A stretch of DNA of 64,000 nucleotides from Planctomycetaceae bacterium (GTDB lineage: Bacteria; Planctomycetota; Planctomycetia; Planctomycetales; Planctomycetaceae). The notes beneath the pieces are model-generated. The model did no database searches and had not been told where the DNA came from. It saw only the letters and a list, made by a program, of their open reading frames with translations. A program made the position numbers and the translations under genes. Of this stretch, positions 52,920-62,467 are shown piece after piece; the first letter of the stretch is position 1, and each line of letters opens with the position of its first letter. The stretch spans positions 248,001 through 312,000 of the forward strand of contig JAWKTX010000005.1 in NCBI GenBank assembly GCA_041398825.1, given 5' to 3'.

Positions 52920-54083
52920 CTATCGTTGCAGGCCAATATGATGATGGCTCAGCTGTTCTGAACCTGTTTCTGAAATCAGATAGTTGTGCTCGAAACGCAT
53001 TCCGCCGACTCCAGGAATGTAACAACCGGGCTCCAGTGTCACTACGTCTCCGGCCATCAGGGTATCGTTGCTTTCGGATACGAGCACCGGAGGTTCCGGA
53101 TGTTCCATGCCGAGCCCATGTCCTGCGTGGTGAGCAAGCGGACCGAAGCCCCAGCGTTCCAGGACTTCGGAAGCTGCGGCCCAGATGTCACGGCATCGCA
53201 TGCCTTCTTTCAGAAGACTGGCCGCCTGATTCAGGGCCTCCTGACACGCGTCAAATTGCTTGATTTGCTGCGTCGAAGGAGTTCCAACGCAGATGGTGTT
53301 GGTGAAGTCACTGCGATAGCCATGAATCACAACGCTGTAGTCCAGAATAAACAAGTCGCCGGACTTCAGGCGATAGTCCGTCGGGTGCCCGCCCGCTTTG
53401 TGCAGGTCTGCATTGGTCGCACGGAAGTCACCGTAGACGATGCACGGGCAGCCTGCCGCCTGTTGAGCCGCCTTCTGAACTTCGAGATAGACCTCAAATT
53501 CGCTGACGCCTTCCCGTACCACCTCAAATGCTTGCGCGTGTCCGGCCTCGCCGGCCTTCATACATCGACGCAGAAGTTCAATTTCATCGGCATGCTTGAC
53601 GCGACGCAGCTTCCTGATGATATCACCCAGCGTGCCGGGTTGATTTGTCTGAACATCCACCAGTTGCCACTCAGCCTGTTCAGCAACAGTGGCTGCGACC
53701 ATCTCAGAAACGCCTTCCGGCTCCAGAATTCCGGGTGATGACGACCAGATGTCTTCGACATCCTGAAGGGCAGCACACAAGCTGTCATCGCGGTTTGTCA
53801 CCGAGTACTTGTGTGTGTACCAGGGAATTACGATTTCCTGATCCACAAAATACTCAACTGTGGCGGATCGCTTTGTGAAATTGTCCGTCAGCAGAATGGC
53901 ACTTCCCGCGCGGGTCAACAGAAGCAGAGATCGTTGATCTGCCGAGAAACTGATTGGGTTGACCCGAAAATTGCTGAAGTACTGAACGTGCCGAGGGTCA
54001 CCGATTAGCAGCCACTGAGCATTGCCCGGAATGTGGCTCCAGAGTTTCCTGCAGCGTTCTTTACAACCGTTATGCGTAAGCAT
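52920..54083 (-). CDS. M24 family aminopeptidase (Xaa-Pro dipeptidase-like)
   Basis: 387 residues. The N-terminal creatinase-like domain (about 1-150) is followed by the pita-bread domain with metal ligands in FILDYSVVIHGYRSDFTNTI (the two Asp), HHAGHGLGMEHPEPP (His), TLEPGCYI (Glu) and MRFEHNYLI (Glu). It hydrolyses Xaa-Pro or related bonds. It lies about 125 bases downstream of trxB on the same strand. Confidence 0.9.
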   Translation of the reverse strand: MLTHNGCKERCRKLWSHIPGNAQWLLIGDPRHVQYFSNFRVNPISFSADQRSLLLLTRAGSAILLTDNFTKRSATVEYFVDQEIVIPWYTHKYSVTNRDDSLCAALQDVEDIWSSSPGILEPEGVSEMVAATVAEQAEWQLVDVQTNQPGTLGDIIRKLRRVKHADEIELLRRCMKAGEAGHAQAFEVVREGVSEFEVYLEVQKAAQQAAGCPCIVYGDFRATNADLHKAGGHPTDYRLKSGDLFILDYSVVIHGYRSDFTNTICVGTPSTQQIKQFDACQEALNQAASLLKEGMRCRDIWAAASEVLERWGFGPLAHHAGHGLGMEHPEPPVLVSESNDTLMAGDVVTLEPGCYIPGVGGMRFEHNYLISETGSEQLSHHHIGLQR

Positions 54084-54159
54084 TTTCCGAATCCATGTGG
54101 CCCGTGTTGAGCCCGCTTGCAGATTGCCATTCTGAATTCAGCCAGAATGGTGTCATGCT

Positions 54160-54204
54160 GCCCGTGAAAGACGTTGCCCGCGAAGGACGTTGCCCGCGAA
54201 GAGG
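54160..54204. repeat. 16-bp tandem repeat after trxB
   Basis: GCCCGTGAAAGACGTT, GCCCGCGAAGGACGTT and the partial GCCCGCGAAGAGG stand in a row between the trxB stop and the peptidase start. Confidence 0.8.
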
Positions 54205-54210
54205 ATCTGA

Positions 54211-55335
54211 TTAGTGGATGCCCTGAGCGGCCAGCCAGCGTTCGCAGTCGAGCGCTGCCATGCATCCGCTTCCGGCGGCAGTGATTGCCTGTCGGTAGTG
54301 GTCGTCGGCGACGTCTCCGGCAGCGAACACACCTTCGACACTGGTGTCGGTGCGGTGCGATTTCGGCCAGACAACATAACCCTTTTCGTTTGTCTGAAGT
54401 TGTCCGTTCAGGAAGTCCGTGTTCGGCGTGTGACCGATTGCCGCAAAGTATCCGGTTGCCTGCAGCTCCTCTGTTTTGCTTTCGTCCTGTGTGCTTCGAA
54501 TTCGAACGCCCGTCACGCCCTTTTCATCGTTACCAAGCACTTCATCGATGACGGAGTTCCATTTGATATCAATCTTCGGGTTCTCGATGACACGATCGGC
54601 CATAATTTTGCTGGCTCGAAACGAGTCGCGACGATGCACGAGGTAAACAACGGAGGCGAATTTGGTCAGGTAAGTGGCCTCTTCCATCGCGCTGTCACCG
54701 CCGCCCACCACCACGACGGGCTGATCGCGGAAACGAGGCAGCGCACCGTCGCACACGGCACAGGCTGACACGCCCATGTTCTTGAACTTTTCCTCCGATG
54801 GCAGTCCCAGGTAGTTGGCTCGTGCACCGGTCGCAATGATGATGGAATGGCTTTCGAATTCGTCGCCACCCAGTGACTTCAGCTTGAAGGGTCGCTGGGA
54901 CAGGTCGACTTCGACGATATCGTCCGTCTTGACCCGCGTGCCAAAGTTGGTGGCCTGCTGTCGCATCAGTTCCATCAATTCCGGGCCTGTCACACCACGA
55001 TGGACATACCAGCTTCCACCGTGGGTTTTCAGGTGCGGTACGTATTCTTCGCGGATTTTGTTCCGCGCACCCACCTCCATGTTGGCCATGTATTTGAACT
55101 TGTCAGCCGCAATTGCCGAGCTGATGTAAGGGCCCAGATTACCGAAAGGAAACCCCGGGAAGTTCTCCACTTCCGTTGTCAGCGATAATTGACCGAGCGG
55201 CAGAGTGCCCTTTACCCGGTTTTCCTCCGTAAAGGCTCCTTCGTAGACGACTGGCTGAAGTGTTGCCCTCGCTGCATAAATAGCAGCGGTCCATCCTGCA
55301 GGGCCTGATCCAATAATCGTGACGCGTTCGGTCAT
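54211..55335 (-). CDS. trxB: Thioredoxin reductase
   Basis: 374 residues, somewhat longer than typical TrxB (about 320). FAD motif TIIGSGPAGWTAAIYAAR, redox site CAVCDG (CxxC) in SACAVCDGALPRFRDQ, NADPH motif VVVGGGDSAMEEATYL, and GVFAAGDVADDHYRQAITAA near the C-terminus. It reduces thioredoxin with NADPH in the cytoplasm. An insertion of about 20-30 residues lies in the N-terminal FAD domain (GAFTEENRVKGTLPLGQ and MEVGARNKIREEYVPHLKTH). Confidence 0.95.
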   Translation of the reverse strand: MTERVTIIGSGPAGWTAAIYAARATLQPVVYEGAFTEENRVKGTLPLGQLSLTTEVENFPGFPFGNLGPYISSAIAADKFKYMANMEVGARNKIREEYVPHLKTHGGSWYVHRGVTGPELMELMRQQATNFGTRVKTDDIVEVDLSQRPFKLKSLGGDEFESHSIIIATGARANYLGLPSEEKFKNMGVSACAVCDGALPRFRDQPVVVVGGGDSAMEEATYLTKFASVVYLVHRRDSFRASKIMADRVIENPKIDIKWNSVIDEVLGNDEKGVTGVRIRSTQDESKTEELQATGYFAAIGHTPNTDFLNGQLQTNEKGYVVWPKSHRTDTSVEGVFAAGDVADDHYRQAITAAGSGCMAALDCERWLAAQGIH

Positions 55336-55710
55336 GGTGCCATCTGTTCCTGAAACAAGTTCGCTGTGCGTTTGACGTCCATCTGTCGTCGGGTCGACCG
55401 CTGCTTCAGCCCGTCACAATCGGGAACCAGCTGGCAGATCGGTCAGAGCGGGAACTTACCTGAGGATCCGCCCGGGAACAACCTGACCGAGGGGTCCCTG
55501 TGTTCGTCTATTCATTCCGGGGAAACCTTCCAGAACATTCTGACGCCTGTACGTTGGGCGATCACGACGACATTCGGCATTTGCATCACAGTCGCGACCA
55601 TTCCGTTCAAAACAATGGCTTGCTCAGGTTGAAGTCTGCCGAAAGCGGCGAAACAATGATCTCGATGAAGTTCTTTTGTCGATTCCTGACTCTTGAAACA
55701 GAGGTCTGAA
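55336..55710. other. Divergent intergenic region between trxB and the dienelactone hydrolase gene
   Basis: Should carry the promoters of two divergent genes. No confident promoter or ORF was found; an 88-codon frame at 55366 is not supported by motif or ribosome site. Confidence 0.4.
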
Positions 55711-56484
55711 ATGCGTTGGGTCGTGACTGTGTTGTGTGTTCTCGGGATGTCATCGCTTCATGCGGAGATCAAAACAGAGGTTGTCGAGTATAAAGATGGC
55801 GATGTGACCCTGCAGGGGTTTGTTGCCTGGAACTCTGACAAGACAGATGCATCGCCCGGAGTCCTGGTCGTGCACCAGTGGACAGGTCTGACGGACTACG
55901 AAAAAGGGCGATGCCGGCAGCTGGCAGAACTGGGTTACGTTGCGTTCGCGGCCGATATCTACGGCAAAGGCATTCGCCCCGAAAGTATGCAGGACGCAGC
56001 CGCAAAGTCCGGTATTTACAAGAACGATCGAAAACTTTATCGCCGCCGCCTGAATCTGGGGCTGGATCAGCTGAAGGCTCGTCCAGGTGTGGCCGCGAAC
56101 CAGCTCGGCGCAATTGGGTACTGTTTTGGCGGGACCGGCGTTCTTGAACTGGCTCGGAGCGGCGCGAAAGTCGCCGGTGTTGTCAGTTTTCATGGGGGCC
56201 TTGATTCACCGGAACCAGAGGCCGGTCAGAATATCAAGTGTTCGATACTGGTCTGCCACGGTGCAGATGATCCCTTTGTTCCCGCGGCCGACATCGATGC
56301 TTTTAAAGCCGAGTTGAATGCTGCCAATGTCGACTGGCAAATGGATATCTATTCCGGCGCAGTTCACTCATTCACACAGTCGATGGCGGGTAACGATAAT
56401 TCCCGCGGAGCAGCCTACAATAAAAAGGCAGACCTGCGATCCTGGTCGGCAATGAAATCGTTCTTCGACGAAGTGCTGCAATAA
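55711..56484 (+). CDS. Secreted dienelactone hydrolase family protein
   Basis: 257 residues from the ATG at 55711 with GAGGT six bases upstream. Signal peptide RWVVTVLCVLGMSSLHA. Dienelactone hydrolase core: VLVVHQWTGLTDYEKGR, GAIGYCFGGTGVLELA with the Cys nucleophile, VCHGADDPFVP with the Asp, and GAVHSFTQ with the His. DLH members hydrolyse lactones and other esters. A terminator-like hairpin follows. Confidence 0.88.
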   Translation: MRWVVTVLCVLGMSSLHAEIKTEVVEYKDGDVTLQGFVAWNSDKTDASPGVLVVHQWTGLTDYEKGRCRQLAELGYVAFAADIYGKGIRPESMQDAAAKSGIYKNDRKLYRRRLNLGLDQLKARPGVAANQLGAIGYCFGGTGVLELARSGAKVAGVVSFHGGLDSPEPEAGQNIKCSILVCHGADDPFVPAADIDAFKAELNAANVDWQMDIYSGAVHSFTQSMAGNDNSRGAAYNKKADLRSWSAMKSFFDEVLQ

Positions 56485-56530
56485 ACATCGAACTTGCTGA
56501 TCGATCCTTCCGGGTTGTGAAACGCAGGAA

Positions 56531-56561
56531 AGCAGCCTGGCACTTGCTGCGCCAGGCTGCT
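56531..56561 (+). terminator. Terminator-like hairpin after the dienelactone hydrolase gene
   Basis: AGCAGCCTGGC and GCCAGGCTGCT form a perfect 11-bp stem around nine bases, 46 bases after the stop codon. No strong T-run follows. The rest of the gap up to 56806 shows nothing recognisable. Confidence 0.7.
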
Positions 56562-56806
56562 GATTTCGGTGCATTTCCGTTTGACAGTGAAACCGTCGTA
56601 CTACCGTTCGTGCCACCAAAACTGGTGAAGCAGAACCGTCACGAAATTTTCGTCCCGGTGAATTCTGCTCCCTGGCGATCCACATCGTCTTCAGCATCAG
56701 CCTGAACGGTCCTGAGAAAGCCTGCTACGGTCATCGTCTTTTCAAAGTCGACCGCAAGGCTCTGATTGCTGGTCCCCGGTCGCTCCGGGCTGCAACGGTC
56801 CCCTGG

Positions 56807-58969
56807 TCAACGTGTTCCGGCTACCGAATCGGTTCGCAGTCGGACGTCGTTGCTGCTGGAAATCTGACCAGACAAATTCACTGTCGAACTCGCGTAAAGC
56901 CGCAGGTCTTCGGAGGCCAGATCAACGGCGGCGATGGAACGGGCGATTTCTGTTTGAACGTCTGCCGGCGCCAATATGGCAGCGTCAACGAGTTCGCCTT
57001 CAATTTCATCAAGCTCGTTCATCGCCGATACGGCGGTAATCGTGGCATCCTCTACGGTTCCGTTCAGCGCTGGCGCGAATGATTCCTGCAGAGCGGCCAA
57101 TTGGTCCTGCGTCGAACGAAGAGTCGCGGCTGCCGTGGCACTCGTTTGGTCGGATGTCCTTCCAATCGTGTCTGAAGCTGCTTTGAGCTGCTGGCTGACT
57201 CGGGCAATTGTTGCGGATGTATTCGGTTGAATTCCCTCGACCGTATTTGTCGTTAACAGCGTTGCATAGTCGCGAACGGTCGCCGCCTCTCCAAATACGC
57301 TGCTGATCCTGGCACGCACCGGAGGTGCCGCCTGGCGGGCAGCAATCATCATACGCGCCTGAATCATGGCCGCATTTTCACGAACCATCGCCGCGTTGTC
57401 TAATTGATCGACGGCCAGTGCCGCGGCCGAGTTGTGCAGACCTTGTGCGTCATTCATCGCGGCCGAAATCTGGGTGTTGACTGTTGCCGTGGCATCTTCA
57501 GGAATTTCATTGATGGATGTCATCAGCTTCTGGCTGACCTGCTGCACGGAGACGACCGCCTGTTGAGTGACAGGACCAATGGCGGCATCATTTACCTTAG
57601 CCATGGAAGTGATTTCCGACTGCACGGCGATCGTGTTGGCCAGTGCTGCATTGACATCCGTTGAAGCTTGTCCCGATGCCTGCAATCCCAGAGATTCCAG
57701 ACTGGCTCTTACTTTGCTGGCCTCACTGATCACAAAACGGATCTGGTCCGCAGTGAGACCCTTTCCTGATTCTGCAGCTGCGCTGGTTGTCTTTTGAAGA
57801 CTGGCAATGCTGTCATTCAGAGATGATACTCGTTCGGTCACCCCTGCAATCCCACTATCGGTCAGTCGGCCGAGAGTTTCAGAAAGGCCCGATACGTGTT
57901 GATTCAGCTGACTGACCTGACTCGTCGCTTTTTGAGAGTCGGTCGCTGATATGTTCGCACTAAGATGCTGTGATGCAGGCAGGGTGACATTCAAAGTCTT
58001 CTGCACACCACTGCGATTGATGAGCACCGCCACATCGCTCCCGGCGTTCGCGGTTGTGGCAGCCAGAAAATCGTTGCGAGACTGAACGGAAGTCCCATTG
58101 ATGCTGACAATCTGATCGCCCGTCTTTAAGCCGGCATCTGCTCCGGCAAAACCATCAAAGACTTTCGTGACGGTTACCCCGTCATCATCGACTTTGTAAG
58201 CAGTTCCCAGCGCAGATCGTGTTTCACCGTCTGCATCGAGGCTCACCCAATCCTGTTTTCCTTTGCGATCCACCATCACCCAGGCATGACCGGTTGATGA
58301 TAAAGCGGTTGCCAGATCTGCCTGAAACTGAGCGACTGATTTCACCCACTGACGGTCTACGGCCAGAATTTCGTCGCCCGATTTAAATCCGGCCTTCGCC
58401 GCCAGCGTGCCTGCTTTCACCTCTTGTATTTTCAGGCTCTTTCCTGTCGTATCGACAGAAAAGCCCACGTTTCCATTTGCTCCCAGGCCCTGAATCGTTT
58501 GCCCGGAAATCACAAGAGGCAGATTCGTGCCATGCAACTTGCTGCCTACTGCAGGAGCCTGATAACGGCTGACCGCGTTTGCGGGACCTGTCGTGGCGGC
58601 TGCCGCTGCCCCAACAGACGTCGATGATCTATCGACCGTTTTCCCAACAGAATCGACCGTGCGACCCGTGGAATTGCCGATCTGCCCGGCCGCTCGAGTC
58701 GTATTGCCCACAGAATTTGAAGCCTGGTTCGTGAGCCCGCCAATTTGTCCGGTGACCGAATTCAGATTGCCTCCGACAGTCGGCCGGGCAGGATTTGGGA
58801 CTTGTGGAACACTGCCACCAAGTCCGGGCAGTGAGCCTGTTACGTTCCCTGTTGGGACTCCTTTTCCGCCGGGAATCGTCAATTGGGCCATCGCATCAAC
58901 TTCCATTGTGAGCAACAGGCCAAGGGCAAGTGTGTTGACTCGCCAGAGTTGAATTTTCCTGTTCGACAT
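56807..58969 (-). CDS. Large secreted PDZ-domain protein with a long helical region
   Basis: 720 residues from the ATG at 58969 with GGAGAGGAAAG upstream (GTG/ATG eight codons earlier possible). Signal peptide TLALGLLLTMEVDAMA. Residues about 30-110 are Gly/Thr/Asn-rich repeats (GNTTRAAGQIGNSTGRTVDS). Two PDZ domains (about 135-230 and 235-310): VGFSVDTTGKSLKIQEVKAG and GDQIVSINGTSVQSRNDFLA. From about 320 to 690 the chain is helical, Ala/Ser/Thr/Val-rich, with heptad-like pattern (VSSLNDSIASLQKTTSAAAE), likely a coiled coil. No protease domain is visible. An adaptor or envelope role is inference. Confidence 0.75.
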   Translation of the reverse strand: MSNRKIQLWRVNTLALGLLLTMEVDAMAQLTIPGGKGVPTGNVTGSLPGLGGSVPQVPNPARPTVGGNLNSVTGQIGGLTNQASNSVGNTTRAAGQIGNSTGRTVDSVGKTVDRSSTSVGAAAAATTGPANAVSRYQAPAVGSKLHGTNLPLVISGQTIQGLGANGNVGFSVDTTGKSLKIQEVKAGTLAAKAGFKSGDEILAVDRQWVKSVAQFQADLATALSSTGHAWVMVDRKGKQDWVSLDADGETRSALGTAYKVDDDGVTVTKVFDGFAGADAGLKTGDQIVSINGTSVQSRNDFLAATTANAGSDVAVLINRSGVQKTLNVTLPASQHLSANISATDSQKATSQVSQLNQHVSGLSETLGRLTDSGIAGVTERVSSLNDSIASLQKTTSAAAESGKGLTADQIRFVISEASKVRASLESLGLQASGQASTDVNAALANTIAVQSEITSMAKVNDAAIGPVTQQAVVSVQQVSQKLMTSINEIPEDATATVNTQISAAMNDAQGLHNSAAALAVDQLDNAAMVRENAAMIQARMMIAARQAAPPVRARISSVFGEAATVRDYATLLTTNTVEGIQPNTSATIARVSQQLKAASDTIGRTSDQTSATAAATLRSTQDQLAALQESFAPALNGTVEDATITAVSAMNELDEIEGELVDAAILAPADVQTEIARSIAAVDLASEDLRLYASSTVNLSGQISSSNDVRLRTDSVAGTR

Positions 58970-59399
58970 CTTTCCTCTCCGCAGTTGAGTCATAGAAGAA
59001 GAGGCGACACCATGTCGGCCCCCTCATTACGTTGAGTGATCGTTACGCAAACCTCATACCGGTCGATGGAATCGATCTTCCTGAACGCTTTGTCATGTCG
59101 ATCAACAGTGATTTCAGCCGATCAACAACAGCCCTTATTTGCGTTGGAGTTGCCAGATCCATTTCCGCAGGTCCGGTTGGGGACGGATACGCCACCGTGT
59201 TCTGGAAGCGCATCGACCGGTCTGATTCCCCAGCAGGCAACCGCAGCGATTCATGCGGACAGAAAGACCGAAAGGAAAGTCGATGGCCTGTTCATGCAGG
59301 AACGACGCTGCTGAAGTATCGTCCCGGGGTAATGCCGATTGCTCTCAACGGTAACTGGAAGGGTCCGCTGATTCGGCCGCCTGGCTTTCGAGTAAGGAT
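58970..59399. other. Gap between the PDZ protein and the AI-2E-type permease genes
   Basis: About 430 bases. Several overlapping frames of 65-128 codons exist on both strands, none with motif, signal or convincing ribosome site. No repeat or terminator recognised. Confidence 0.4.
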
Positions 59400-60548
59400 T
59401 CAATTACTCAGCACATAAGCCAGTGATCGAGTTGCAGGGAACTGACGGCACACGGTGACGAAAATCGCGAGCATCGGAACGGCAAGAATCGCTCCGCCGA
59501 AGCCCCAGAGCCAGGTCCAGTAAGTGATGCTCAGGATGACAATCAGCGGGTTCAGACTCATTGATTTTCCAAGGATCGCGGGTGTAACCAGATTACCTTC
59601 GATGGCAGACAGCAACAGATACAGCGCGGGTGCAAGGCAGGCGTAAAGACTGGACTCAAATGAGAACAGGCAGACCAGCAAAAGAACTCCGGCCCCGACT
59701 AGTGCACCAAGATACGGAAGGAAGTTGAGCCCCGCTGCCATCGCGCCCCAGAGAGCTGCATTGGGAACACCGACGGCCATGCAGGCAACAGCAACGCAGA
59801 TTCCGAGGCATGCATTGATCAGGGATACCGTTAACAAATAACGGGATACGCTTTTCTCTACAGCCGTAATCGTTGTACCGCTGTCACCATTCTGAGGTCG
59901 CGAAGAAAGCACCTCAGCGATACGCGTCAGAATGGATTCACCCTGAGCAAGAAAAAAGAACGACAGAACACCGCAGAGAATGGTTCCGGCTCCAAGCTGC
60001 CACGTTGAACTCAGCATTTCGGACAACAGCGAAGGAGGCTTTACAACGACAGACTGTGGGTCATCAGGATCCCGTTTCTTTGAAGTCGATTGTTCAACAA
60101 CATCGCTCAGACTTTCAGATGCATCCTGCACAGCTTTCAGTGGAGCCTGAATTGGTTCCAGCTTTCGTTCCAGCTGACGCAGTCGGAAGCCAATTGGGGC
60201 TCGATTTAACCAGGCAGATGCCGGAGCCAGCAATTCAGAACTGAGCCATGCGGTGAGCGCGATGAACACTGCCAGTGTCATCAGGGCAGCGATCGATTCG
60301 GGGATCCTGAACATTGACAGGCGGCGAACGATGGGACGCAGGGCGAGCGCGATCACCATGGCTGCGGCTACCGGAAGCATAATAGCTTCTGCCAGGTGAA
60401 GAAAATGCGTTAGTGCAAGCAACGAAATGCACGCGAGGAACCAGGGAACGAGTGGATGGGTCGGTCTTGATGAAAAAGGCTGCCAGGTGAATCGCTGTCC
60501 CGTTTCCTGCACTGGTGATGCGGGCATGTTTTCGTTGCAGACGATCAT
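59400..60548 (-). CDS. AI-2E family transporter (YdiK/PerM-like permease)
   Basis: 382 residues from the ATG at 60548, supported by GAGG six bases upstream. Membrane helices start at PWFLACISLLALTHFLHLAE; a cytoplasmic or periplasmic region of ~100 residues with coiled-coil character (LRQLERKLEPIQAPLKAVQD) sits between helices 4 and 5. The C-terminal half has GAMAAGLNFLPYLGALVGAG and LNPLIVILSITYWTWLWGFG, family signatures. Despite the name, substrates of most members are unknown (ion transport is shown for some). Confidence 0.9.
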   Translation of the reverse strand: MIVCNENMPASPVQETGQRFTWQPFSSRPTHPLVPWFLACISLLALTHFLHLAEAIMLPVAAAMVIALALRPIVRRLSMFRIPESIAALMTLAVFIALTAWLSSELLAPASAWLNRAPIGFRLRQLERKLEPIQAPLKAVQDASESLSDVVEQSTSKKRDPDDPQSVVVKPPSLLSEMLSSTWQLGAGTILCGVLSFFFLAQGESILTRIAEVLSSRPQNGDSGTTITAVEKSVSRYLLTVSLINACLGICVAVACMAVGVPNAALWGAMAAGLNFLPYLGALVGAGVLLLVCLFSFESSLYACLAPALYLLLSAIEGNLVTPAILGKSMSLNPLIVILSITYWTWLWGFGGAILAVPMLAIFVTVCRQFPATRSLAYVLSN

Positions 60549-60641
60549 CTTAACCTCGTTTCATGCGACGGACAGCTTTCCGTATTCACTGTGCATCTCG
60601 TCGGCCTGGTGTAACGTAAGGGAGAACGAGACAGCGCTCGC

Positions 60642-60845
60642 CTACCAGGGCTTGATTTTCCAACCGACGATGATGCCGATGCCAAGACACCAAAGTGCGG
60701 CGACATCGGGTTTCTGACCAGCGTACCTGCGCAGATAGCACATCAGATCATTTGCCGGGCGCAGTTCGTTTGTTCGAACGGCACGACGTGTATTGGCTTG
60801 AGTACTACCGAAAGGTTTGGTTGAGGCATTGGCGTTTACGTTCAT
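60642..60845 (-). CDS. Small single-pass membrane protein, unknown
   Basis: 67 residues from the ATG at 60845 with AAGGAAA upstream. Polar N-terminus (NANASTKPFGSTQANTRRAV), a basic-aromatic stretch (DLMCYLRRYAGQKPD), and one membrane helix VAALWCLGIGIIVGWKI. It is the last gene of the CsbD/DUF883-type stress cluster, about 90 bases after the holin-like gene. Confidence 0.6.
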   Translation of the reverse strand: MNVNANASTKPFGSTQANTRRAVRTNELRPANDLMCYLRRYAGQKPDVAALWCLGIGIIVGWKIKPW

Positions 60846-60858
60846 GTTCGTTTTCCTT

Positions 60859-60888
60859 TTCCGGGATAACAATTTCCGGGATAACAAT
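60859..60888. repeat. 15-bp perfect tandem duplication upstream of the small membrane protein gene
   Basis: TTCCGGGATAACAAT occurs twice head to tail with no mismatch, just upstream of the ribosome site of the minus-strand gene at 60845. Confidence 0.9.
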
Positions 60889-60936
60889 GGATCCGGTTTG
60901 GCTGCCAATCATCAGGCATCAGGTGCTCTGAGCGTA

Positions 60937-61362
60937 TCAGTTGCCCGTCAAACGCTTCTTCAGCCACAGAACATTGCGATTGAGTTCGGCTATGGAGCGT
61001 GACAGAGGCTGCAGTTTTCCGTGGAGTGCCCTGTACCCGAAGATTGCCATTGTGGAGGCAGGGACAAGACCGACGGCCAGTGCGACGACGAAAGCAGAGA
61101 ACCACATGGGCCAGGCCTGCCACGCCGACAGGCCTGAGGCAAGACCGAATAACAACAGTGGCAGACAGGATAACCCCAGAATAAGTCCAAGGATGATGCC
61201 AAGCAGGGGCAAGACGGTACCTGTGCGTACCAGCATCCAGTCGTGCTTCAAGAGCTGCCCCTGTAATTCCAGGAGCGTAATGCTGTCGTGAACAAGGTTT
61301 CGAATGCCCGGGCGGGATTTCGTGTCGTGGTCTGCATTCGACTGTGGAGCGATGCTGTCCAT
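60937..61362 (-). CDS. Phage-holin-family / YqjE-like membrane protein
   Basis: 141 residues. RNLVHDSITLLELQGQLLKH, two membrane segments (LPLLGIILGLILGLSCLPLL, MWFSAFVVALAVGLVPASTM), and FGYRALHGKLQPLSRSIAEL. This matches the Phage_holin_3_6/YqjE group, which in many bacteria sits beside DUF883 (ElaB/YqjD) genes. The operon context here is the same. Confidence 0.8.
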   Translation of the reverse strand: MDSIAPQSNADHDTKSRPGIRNLVHDSITLLELQGQLLKHDWMLVRTGTVLPLLGIILGLILGLSCLPLLLFGLASGLSAWQAWPMWFSAFVVALAVGLVPASTMAIFGYRALHGKLQPLSRSIAELNRNVLWLKKRLTGN

Positions 61363-61369
61363 GGCGTTG

Positions 61370-61582
61370 TCACCTCCTTCGCTTCATGAAGAAGCCCATA
61401 CAGATGCCAAGAGCGGCTCCTGCGATCAGTACCGCCATGGGATAGTTTCGCGCGGTCTGCCGGACCTTCAGGCTTGCGGCTTCGAGAAGCTCCTGACTCG
61501 GATGCAGCGAGCGCGTTGGCAGGGAGCCATCCAGGCTTTCTCCATCGCTCTGCGGTATCCGGTGCTTGATTCGGTTAATCAT
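61370..61582 (-). CDS. Small ElaB/YqjD-like membrane protein
   Basis: 70 residues from the ATG at 61582, overlapping the upstream gene by eight bases. EASLKVRQTARNYPMAVLIA GAALGICMGFFMKRRR is the C-terminal helix and basic tail of DUF883 proteins, which anchor ribosome-associated or stress proteins to the inner membrane. An early charged region precedes it. Confidence 0.65.
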   Translation of the reverse strand: MINRIKHRIPQSDGESLDGSLPTRSLHPSQELLEAASLKVRQTARNYPMAVLIAGAALGICMGFFMKRRR

Positions 61583-62045
61583 TGTTCTCGGTTCCTGTTG
61601 AACGGCAGGGGCGACCTGAAGCATGCTTGCTCTGCTTCGGGTAACTGCCACCGGACTTTGATGCCATCTGTGAAGCGACGTACTGAATGCCGTGGGCAAC
61701 CACGGATCGGATCAGCATCGAAGAAATCGAACGAAGAACAGTGCCTGCAGGACCGGTTTCCGGCGTCGCCGATCCCGATGCCTTTGCGGATGCTTTGTGG
61801 GTATCCCCGGAATCGGTTCCTGCATCCTTCCGACCGACCGATGGAACTGTAAGGTACCCGGCGAAAGCAGATAAAGACGCGCTGAGAATGGGCGCCCTGG
61901 CTACGAGGCATCGCCAGTCGGTGACCTCCTGAGCCTGCCTGACAATGCCGCTCAGGTCACGATTGATTTCACGCCGAATCGCGGACATCTTCTGGCAGAT
62001 GGCGTCGCCGTCGGAGTCTGTTTCTAACAGCGGCGAGTTTTTCAT
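61575..62045 (-). CDS. Stress-operon protein, unknown
   Basis: 156 residues from the ATG at 62045, overlapping the CsbD gene by four bases (ATGA) and the downstream gene by eight. N-terminal helix MSAIRREINRDLSGIVRQAQ and one membrane-like stretch APILSASLSAFAGYLTVP; then Ser/Gly-rich with SSMLIRSVVAHGIQYVASQM. No family recognised; function inferred only from tight operon position. Confidence 0.7.
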   Translation of the reverse strand: MKNSPLLETDSDGDAICQKMSAIRREINRDLSGIVRQAQEVTDWRCLVARAPILSASLSAFAGYLTVPSVGRKDAGTDSGDTHKASAKASGSATPETGPAGTVLRSISSMLIRSVVAHGIQYVASQMASKSGGSYPKQSKHASGRPCRSTGTENND

Positions 62046-62467
62046 GACCGTCTATTTCCCAGCGTCAGACCCAGCACCGCGCCGGCGATCAGTCCGGCGC
62101 CGAAGCAGACCGCGATGGATTCGCCGGGCCGCCGCTTGATGGTCTCTTTCGCTGAAGTCAGGCCGTCCATTACCGCCGCCTGGGCTGCGTCGTATTGTTC
62201 ATTCGCTGCTTCGTTGAGGCAGGCTGCATTTGAACGCAGTCTTTCGGCAGCCGAGTGAAGCATCGAGGCTCCATCATCAATCGTGGCTTCGACAAACGCT
62301 TCGATGCTTTCCTTTGATTCACCCGTTCGCTTCTGAACGATGCCGACCAGACGGTCAAAACTTCCCTGTACAGCAGCAAGATCGTCGTCTGTCAGCTTGC
62401 CCCATTTTTCCTTCATCGCACCCTTGATGATGTTCCAGTGTCCGCGTAATTCCTGTTGGCTGATCAT
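62042..62467 (-). CDS. CsbD-DUF883 fusion stress protein
   Basis: 141 residues. Residues 1-55 match CsbD (QQELRGHWNIIKGAMKEKWG, KLTDDDLAAVQGSFDRLVGI). Residues 60-141 match DUF883/ElaB (FVEATIDDGASMLHSAAERL, AKETIKRRPGESIAVCFGAG, a final membrane helix AVCFGAGLIAGAVLGLTLGN). In other bacteria the two are separate stress-induced proteins, so this is a fusion. It is first in a four-gene operon with overlaps; induction by stress is inference from the families. Confidence 0.85.
   Translation of the reverse strand: MISQQELRGHWNIIKGAMKEKWGKLTDDDLAAVQGSFDRLVGIVQKRTGESKESIEAFVEATIDDGASMLHSAAERLRSNAACLNEAANEQYDAAQAAVMDGLTSAKETIKRRPGESIAVCFGAGLIAGAVLGLTLGNRRS

Noticed and set aside
52986..53738. 250-codon plus-strand ORF
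   Set aside because: Antisense shadow of the M24 peptidase.
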